NCBI GenBank assembly: GCA_025923975.1
Contig: JAICEV010000090.1
Coordinates: 1-10,684, forward strand
Direction: 5' to 3'
DNA: 10,684 nucleotides
From: Propionibacteriaceae bacterium
GTDB taxonomy: Bacteria > Actinomycetota > Actinomycetes > Propionibacteriales > Propionibacteriaceae
Under the pieces are notes generated by a model. That model ran no database searches, was not told the origin of the DNA, and saw only the letters and a list, made by a program, of their open reading frames with translations. Made by a program: the position numbers and the translations under genes. Below are positions 6,959-10,684 of the stretch, piece after piece. Within the stretch, counting starts at the first letter, position 1. Each line of letters begins with the position of its first letter.

Positions 6959-7819
6959 TCATCGAACGAGCACCTGCAGCTCTCCGACGGGGAGTTCCGT
7001 GGTATCAACGACAGGAACGTTGATCACACCCGACTGACCGTTACTAGTCCAGGTCACAGCCCAGTTGGCTATCGCGGCCACGGTGTAGGTGTCGTCTGGT
7101 AGTGAGGGTTTGGCGTAGGAGTAGCCGCAGTTGGGGGACTTGGTGCCAGGCTCTACGGCGGTCGTCCAGGGATGGCCTGTTCCGGCGCAATTGACCGTGT
7201 GGCCATCACCCATGCGGAACGTCAGACTGCTCACGTCCGCCTCCAGCGATACGGATAGGCCGGCGACCGAGTCGGAAATCGGGCCAACATGGGTGGGTCC
7301 GTCGGCCCAGAGCCACAGCGGATATCCGACCGCGGCCATGTTCCACGGATTGAGCTTGGGAGATGGGCCAATACCTGGTGCAACTGTGGGCAACTTGAGC
7401 CGAGCGACTGCGATTGCGGCTGCTTGGCCGGCTGTGATCCCTGGCTGGTTTCCACGGCCCGAGAAGGTATCGGAACGAAATTGGGGAGCTGTCGGCGGGG
7501 TGCCACAGCCAGCAATATTTGAACTGGGATTGGGGGTCTGAATGCAGCGGGTGTATGCGGCAACCCTGCGGTCGTAGGCGGAGAGGATTGCGGAGAATCT
7601 CTTATTCGCGCCAACACTTTCATTCGCCGCCTCTTGTGCATTTCCGCTGCGCGATCTCGGCGGTGGAGTTGAACGCTTGGACTTCTTCGCGACATTGATG
7701 CAAAGGCCGGCATCAGTACAGGTCACATTGCCATCACTCCAGGCGGCGGGTGCCCACACCGTCGAGGCGAGAATTCCAACCAAACCGATTGCCACGATGT
7801 ACTGCCCTAGACCTGGCAC
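6959..7819 (-). CDS. Exported protein of actinobacterial tad loci (function unknown)
   Basis: The product is 286 aa. A hydrophobic N-terminus (about 6-27, ending APAAWS) suggests an export signal, although the first residues lack a positive charge. The mature part begins with a Cys-containing segment (TCTDAGLC) and a basic proline-rich linker. A second pair of cysteines sits near the middle (TRCIQT, AGCGTPP) and a third pair lies in a Gly/Thr-rich domain with FRMGDGHTVNCAG and PNCGYSY. The 'MGDG' motif resembles PKD-type beta domains. The C-terminus PVGELQVLVR resembles exported proteins encoded beside tad genes in other actinobacteria, so a role in the pilus or cell envelope is inferred from context. 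The GTG at 7819 has GAGGGA about six bases upstream and overlaps the lipoprotein gene by 13 bases. Confidence 0.8.
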   Translation of the reverse strand: MPGLGQYIVAIGLVGILASTVWAPAAWSDGNVTCTDAGLCINVAKKSKRSTPPPRSRSGNAQEAANESVGANKRFSAILSAYDRRVAAYTRCIQTPNPSSNIAGCGTPPTAPQFRSDTFSGRGNQPGITAGQAAAIAVARLKLPTVAPGIGPSPKLNPWNMAAVGYPLWLWADGPTHVGPISDSVAGLSVSLEADVSSLTFRMGDGHTVNCAGTGHPWTTAVEPGTKSPNCGYSYAKPSLPDDTYTVAAIANWAVTWTSNGQSGVINVPVVDTTELPVGELQVLVR

Positions 7820-8391
7820 GGCTGTCCCTCGAAGCTTGTCACCTTGGCGGTTAATGCCTCCGACACTTTCCAGCGACCACTGCGTTTGACGACTTTGAGT
7901 GCCTGTACATATCGCCGATTAGTTGAAGGAGTGACCTCATTCCCGGAACGGTCAAAGAACCGGACGACGCTGCTGTCTTCACAGCTAGTCAGGCCGACCT
8001 CGTTCTCTTTCCAACCATCATTTGCAACCACGCCAACGACTTCGGTCGTTCCTGTCGCGTGCCAGCCAGCTTCCTTTATGCGTCGGAGCGCTTCAAGGGT
8101 GATCCGCAGGTACGAGCCTGTCGCGGTGGCGCGCATGGCCGAAGTCGCCTTCGTGGTCCCACCCGCCTGATACAACCGAGCTTGCTCCGCCCGATTCGCG
8201 CGGTACGCAGCCTCCGCAGCCTCATAATCCAGTCTCATCTGCCGCTCGATCTGAGATTCGGTGGGCGTCGTGGCAGCGGGAGTCAGTGACCGTGTGCTGG
8301 TTGATGCTGGCTCGGAGGTACAGGCTGCAGCCAGCGCGCAGCTGGCGACTACGGCTCCGACACTCACGAAGCCCCGTCTCCTGAGCGCCAC
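7807..8391 (-). CDS. Putative lipoprotein, first gene of the tad operon
   Basis: This 194-aa protein has a basic N-terminus, a hydrophobic stretch and the lipobox LAAAC at residues 20-24, so Cys24 would be lipidated and the protein anchored to the outer face of the membrane. A Ser/Thr-rich linker follows (to about 45), then an Ala-rich predicted helix with many Glu and Arg residues (about 45-70) and a C-terminal region resembling the NTF2-like domains of such lipoproteins (VGVVANDGW, SCEDSSVVRFFDRSG, RYVQALKVVKRSGRWKV). Cysteines at about 138 and 192 may pair. Such small lipoproteins are common neighbours of actinobacterial tad loci; the function is unknown. The start is a GTG at 8391 with GAGGAGAT about five bases upstream. 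The region upstream to 8720 probably holds the operon promoter. Confidence 0.82.
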   Translation of the reverse strand: MALRRRGFVSVGAVVASCALAAACTSEPASTSTRSLTPAATTPTESQIERQMRLDYEAAEAAYRANRAEQARLYQAGGTTKATSAMRATATGSYLRITLEALRRIKEAGWHATGTTEVVGVVANDGWKENEVGLTSCEDSSVVRFFDRSGNEVTPSTNRRYVQALKVVKRSGRWKVSEALTAKVTSFEGQPCQV

Positions 8392-8720
8392 CCGATCTCC
8401 TCAGTCCGAAAGGCTCGACAATCGCAGACCCCGCGCGTCAGCGCTATGCGCATTTCAGTCTGTGGGATACACGTCGCTAACGCTTGCGAAAGGCGGGTCA
8501 GCGCACAACAGAGGCGCGCCGGATCAGACGGGCGAGAACCGATGGCTCCACCAACCGGGGGCCTCGGCTCGGTCGAATTGTCCATGGATCCGCCTCCGAC
8601 ATCGTCTGCTTGGCTCAATCTGCCAATCAGGTGTTGTCAGAGGTGTTGGCCGACCCGCACGAAGTGTTGTCCGCAATGCGCATGTGTTGTCAGTTTGCCT
8701 GGCTGCGCAGGTTGGTCTCG
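8392..8720. other. Intergenic region upstream of the tad operon
   Basis: This 329-base stretch lies between the HNH gene stop and the lipoprotein start, both on the minus strand. It carries the four-copy GTGTTGTC repeat cluster (8629-8695) and two copies of the palindrome ATGCGCAT (8446-8453, 8676-8683). I found no clear T-rich terminator after the HNH gene and no consensus -35/-10 pair, so the operon promoter must be here but cannot be placed by eye. An 84-codon minus-strand frame at 8364-8618 overlaps the lipoprotein start and shows no recognisable features. Confidence 0.6.
8629..8695 (+). repeat. Cluster of four direct repeats, core A-N-GTGTTG(T/G)C(A/C)G
   Basis: Units begin at 8629, 8641, 8662 and 8682, so spacings are 12, 21 and 20 bp. 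Three are near-identical in the core GTGTTGTC(A/C)G, and the 8641 unit has GTGTTGGCCG. The same unit with a 20-bp period occurs at 545-579, in the same orientation. The cluster starts 25 bases beyond the HNH gene stop and lies about 240-300 bases upstream of the lipoprotein start. Candidates are regulator sites or a relic insertion-element end. Confidence 0.75.
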
Positions 8721-10198
8721 TCAGGCCGCTTGTTGATCAAGTTCTGTCGGCTGTTCGGGCAGTTTGATGGTGAACAGGGCTTGGACGCAGGCGTGCAGGT
8801 CGAAGGGTTCACCGTTCCAGCGGGGCCGGATCGTTTGCGCGTCTGGGTGCTGGAAGCTGTGCACCGCAGCTAATCGATCATGCCGGGCCCGCTGTCTACG
8901 CAGCGCGAAGTCTAGATGCCGGGCCAGATTCTGATCGTCAACCCACCAGTCACAGGGTTGCCCGTCGGGTTTGTAGAACACCCATCCGGCCGATTCCCAA
9001 GTAATGGTGACGCCGCCTTCGTGGACGGCGGTGTGATGCCATTGACAGAGCACGGCACCAGATTGTCCAGATCGGTGCGGCCGCCCAGAATCCAGGGCAC
9101 CACATGATGGGCCTTCAGATGCCGGGTCTGATGACAGCCGGGATAGCGGCACATCCCATCGCGGATCAGCAACGCCCGGCGTTGGGCCTTAGAGACCAAA
9201 CGTCTGCTGCGGCCCAGGGCCAACACCTTGCCGTGCTTATCGATGATCGCGCCCAGGAGCGGGTTGTCGCAGGCCAGCTTCTGCGCGGTGGCAGTCTCAA
9301 CAGAACCGACCCCGTCAATATGACAGGTCGCTGAGGCCGGTTGAGACGTTCCCGCGGGAACGTCTACAACCTCTCTAGCCAGGTTCTCTGCCGACACCTG
9401 TACCACCACGAGGGTGCGGTCTTCCCCGGAGCGATCCTCCGCCGCGGTATCCAAGAAGCCACGGGCCACATCCAGCAACGCATCCGCCTTGCTGTAGGTC
9501 CCCGCATCCGGCATCGGCTGCTCACCGCAAGGGTCCGGTTTGGGTGGCGGCGGCCCGAACTGATCCTTCGCCGCCTCAATCGCCGCGATCAACACCGCGG
9601 CTTCTTCTTTAGGCAGCCGAACCCGAAAATCGATCATGCCGCCCTCCCGCTCACGCCACCACACCCGCCGTTTGGTGTGCTGGCTGATCCGCATCCCGTC
9701 AGCGGCCCGGAAACCACTAATCATCCGGGCCAGCTGAGAAGCGGTGGCGGTCAACGCCAACCCGGCCAACCGTTGCTCATCGACCACATCGACCACCCGG
9801 GTCACCTCCCGCACCTTCGAATACGACAACCGGCCCTCCCGAAACAGCCCAGCTATGGTCGGCATCCGCCGCAACGCCTCCGCCACCCGGACGTGCTCCC
9901 GCGCCACCCCAGGAGTCATCGAGCATGCCCATGACAGCCAATGCGCCAACGACTTGAACCCGCTCCAATGCCGGATACCGCCCACAGCATCAAACTCGCC
10001 CAGCAACTCCAACAGCAAATAGCTGCAGCGGGCCGCATCAGCAGCCGCGGCGGCGATCCTGCCAGCCAGCTCATCGGCGTGTGCCCGTTGTTCTTGATAG
10101 CCAACCTGTTGCGATGTCGGGCCGTCATGGATCGGTATCGCCTCACCCGCATACCGGCCCGGTACCACCCCAGGCCCGCCATGATCATTCAAGATCAA
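8721..10198 (-). pseudogene. DUF222/13E12-family HNH endonuclease, frameshifted in the HNH motif
   Basis: The first frame (TTG start at 10198, GGAAGGA upstream) gives the DUF222 domain (about 40-340) and the start of the HNH domain: CRYPGC (350-355), AHHVVPW (363-369) and TDLDNLV (375-381). It then runs out of register and stops at 8912. The second frame, from about 9050 to the stop at 8721, resumes with LCQWHHTAVHEGG and a full C-terminus. The two join as LDNLV-(P)-LCQWHH, the usual family motif. The sequence at 9051-9058 therefore carries a net shift equal to two extra bases or one missing base. The joined product would be about 490 aa, normal for the family. Either the gene is inactive because the last His ligands are lost, or there is a sequencing error. 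DUF222-HNH genes are often repeated and mobile in actinobacteria. Confidence 0.88.
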
Positions 10199-10489
10199 CT
10201 GCTTGTCCTTCCCCGAGAAAGCTCAACTAGACAAGGAAAAGGCTATGGATGAGGACTGACAGTTCTCTGCATCCGCTTGACAAAGAAGCTTCGGGAACGT
10301 CTGTAACCCATGGCAACGACGAATTGGCCCGTATACCTCGTCTTCGTCTCCACGCCACACGCACACGCCCGGTGTCAGGCTCGACCAGCGGACCGAGGTA
10401 CGCGCCGGCCAACCAGCGATCCGCTCCTGCAGCTCGGCAACCCCATTAGGCGAGAATCTTTCTGGAAACCTTCTTGCTGAGAGGGAACC
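10199..10489. other. Divergent intergenic region between the HNH gene and the oxidoreductase
   Basis: These 291 bases separate two genes transcribed away from each other, so promoters for both should lie here. The minus side carries the HNH ribosome-binding site (GGAAGGA near 10206-10212). The plus side has a possible promoter at 10277-10307 and GAGAGG just before the oxidoreductase ATG. A 56-codon plus-strand frame (10310-10480) and a 117-codon minus-strand frame (10223-10576) show no recognisable protein features. Confidence 0.5.
10277..10307 (+). promoter_or_regulatory. Weak candidate promoter for the oxidoreductase gene
   Basis: TTGACA (10277-10282) is a perfect -35 consensus. TGTAAC (10302-10307) matches the -10 consensus at four of six positions with a longer than ideal 19-bp spacer. 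It would leave a 5' leader of about 175 bases before the ATG at 10490. This rests on sequence pattern only. Confidence 0.25.
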
Positions 10490-10684
10490 ATGCGAGCCAT
10501 TCGCCTGCACGCGCCGGGCGGAATCGAGAATCTGCGGCTGGACGAGGTCGACGCTCGCCAACCGCGGCCAGGACATGTGCTGGTACGCGTCTATGCCGCC
10601 GCGATCACCCGTGGCGAGCTGGAGTGGCCAACCGACCGGCTGCCAGCGATCCCCTCCTACGAGCTGTCTGGCGTCGTTGCCGAA
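10490..10684 (+). CDS. NADP-dependent quinone-oxidoreductase-like MDR enzyme, N-terminal part (partial)
   Basis: The first 65 codons run off the right edge. MRAIRLHAPGGIENLRL, then PGHVLVRVYAAAITRGELEW and DRLPAIPSYELSGVVAE, form the GroES-like N-terminal domain of zinc-independent medium-chain dehydrogenases/reductases (quinone oxidoreductase type). These catalyse NADPH-dependent reduction of quinones or enones in the cytoplasm. The Gly-rich nucleotide-binding domain lies beyond the window. The ATG at 10490 has GAGAGG about seven bases upstream. The gene is transcribed away from the HNH gene and is unrelated to the tad locus, so it probably marks ordinary chromosomal sequence at the right border. 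The exact substrate cannot be inferred. Confidence 0.9.
   Translation, partial: MRAIRLHAPGGIENLRLDEVDARQPRPGHVLVRVYAAAITRGELEWPTDRLPAIPSYELSGVVAE

Noticed and set aside
8364..8618. 84-codon minus-strand open frame upstream of the lipoprotein
   Set aside because: It overlaps the lipoprotein start, has no recognisable domain, and spans a probable promoter region.
545..8695. CRISPR array as an explanation of the GTGTTGTC repeats
   Set aside because: The units are too short (about 12-15 bp), the spacing is too tight for spacers, and no cas genes are present.
9045..9065. Programmed ribosomal frameshift in the HNH gene
   Set aside because: I see no slippery heptamer or following stem-loop at the junction, so mutation or sequencing error is more likely.
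9341..9934. 197-codon plus-strand open frame opposite the HNH gene
   Set aside because: It is His/Pro/Arg-rich antisense shadow of the DUF222 domain.
10310..10480. 56-codon plus-strand frame just before the oxidoreductase gene
   Set aside because: It has no clear ribosome-binding site and no recognisable sequence, and its codon use is not distinctive. Chance cannot be excluded.
10223..10576. 117-codon minus-strand frame overlapping the oxidoreductase start
   Set aside because: It conflicts with a well-supported conserved gene on the plus strand and shows no domain resemblance.

Overview
The window looks like a chromosomal segment of a high-GC Gram-positive bacterium (Actinomycetota). Three things point there: strongly GC-biased third codon positions, a DUF222/13E12-type HNH endonuclease gene, and a Tad (tight adherence / Flp pilus) locus in the actinobacterial arrangement. 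That arrangement has a lysine-less MinD-like protein, TadE proteins with the 'ERGLS-E/Q-S' signature, and an exported protein ending in a 'GELQV'-type tail. The family resemblance would suit Propionibacteriales or a related order, but I cannot name a genus.

Layout. From about 8391 down to position 1, every gene lies on the minus strand. In transcription order they are: a lipoprotein (8391-7807), an exported Cys-containing protein (7819-6959), a short spacer with a hairpin and a 16-bp perfect palindrome (6867-6958), a 63-aa pilin-like protein (6866-6675), two TadE-like pseudopilins (6671-6294 and 6297-5854), a TadG-like protein (5857-5423), a SAF-domain CpaB/RcpC-like protein (5388-4684), a CpaE/MinD-like protein (4676-3891), the TadA/CpaF secretion ATPase (3888-2350), the TadB and TadC inner-membrane platform proteins (2353-1478 and 1481-591), and the N-terminus of a multi-pass membrane protein cut by the left edge (432-1). 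The last one resembles the LysM/BTAD protein that ends many actinobacterial tad loci. Most junctions are 4-bp ATGA/GTGA overlaps or gaps of a few bases, so this reads as one translationally coupled operon.

How the genes work together. TadA would power assembly through TadB and TadC. The four proteins with an 'RG|' site followed by a hydrophobic helix would be the pilin and pseudopilins. The CpaB-like, CpaE-like, lipoprotein and exported proteins are the accessory envelope and regulatory set. No prepilin peptidase (TadV/CpaA) is visible, so it must lie elsewhere.

Right side. An HNH endonuclease gene (10198-8721, minus) is split by a frameshift exactly inside its catalytic motif. A plus-strand gene entering at 10490 is the first 65 codons of an NADP-dependent quinone-oxidoreductase-like MDR enzyme, cut by the window edge.

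Structure the genes do not explain. (i) 'ANGTGTTGTC(A/C)G' units spaced about 20 bp lie on both sides of the tad genes (545-579 and 8629-8695) in the same orientation. (ii) The octamer ATGATCAT occurs five times, four of them at gene junctions within 1.1 kb. (iii) GATC is very frequent from 1 to about 6960 and then drops sharply. (iv) A tiny 7-codon leader ORF abuts the start of the left-edge gene.
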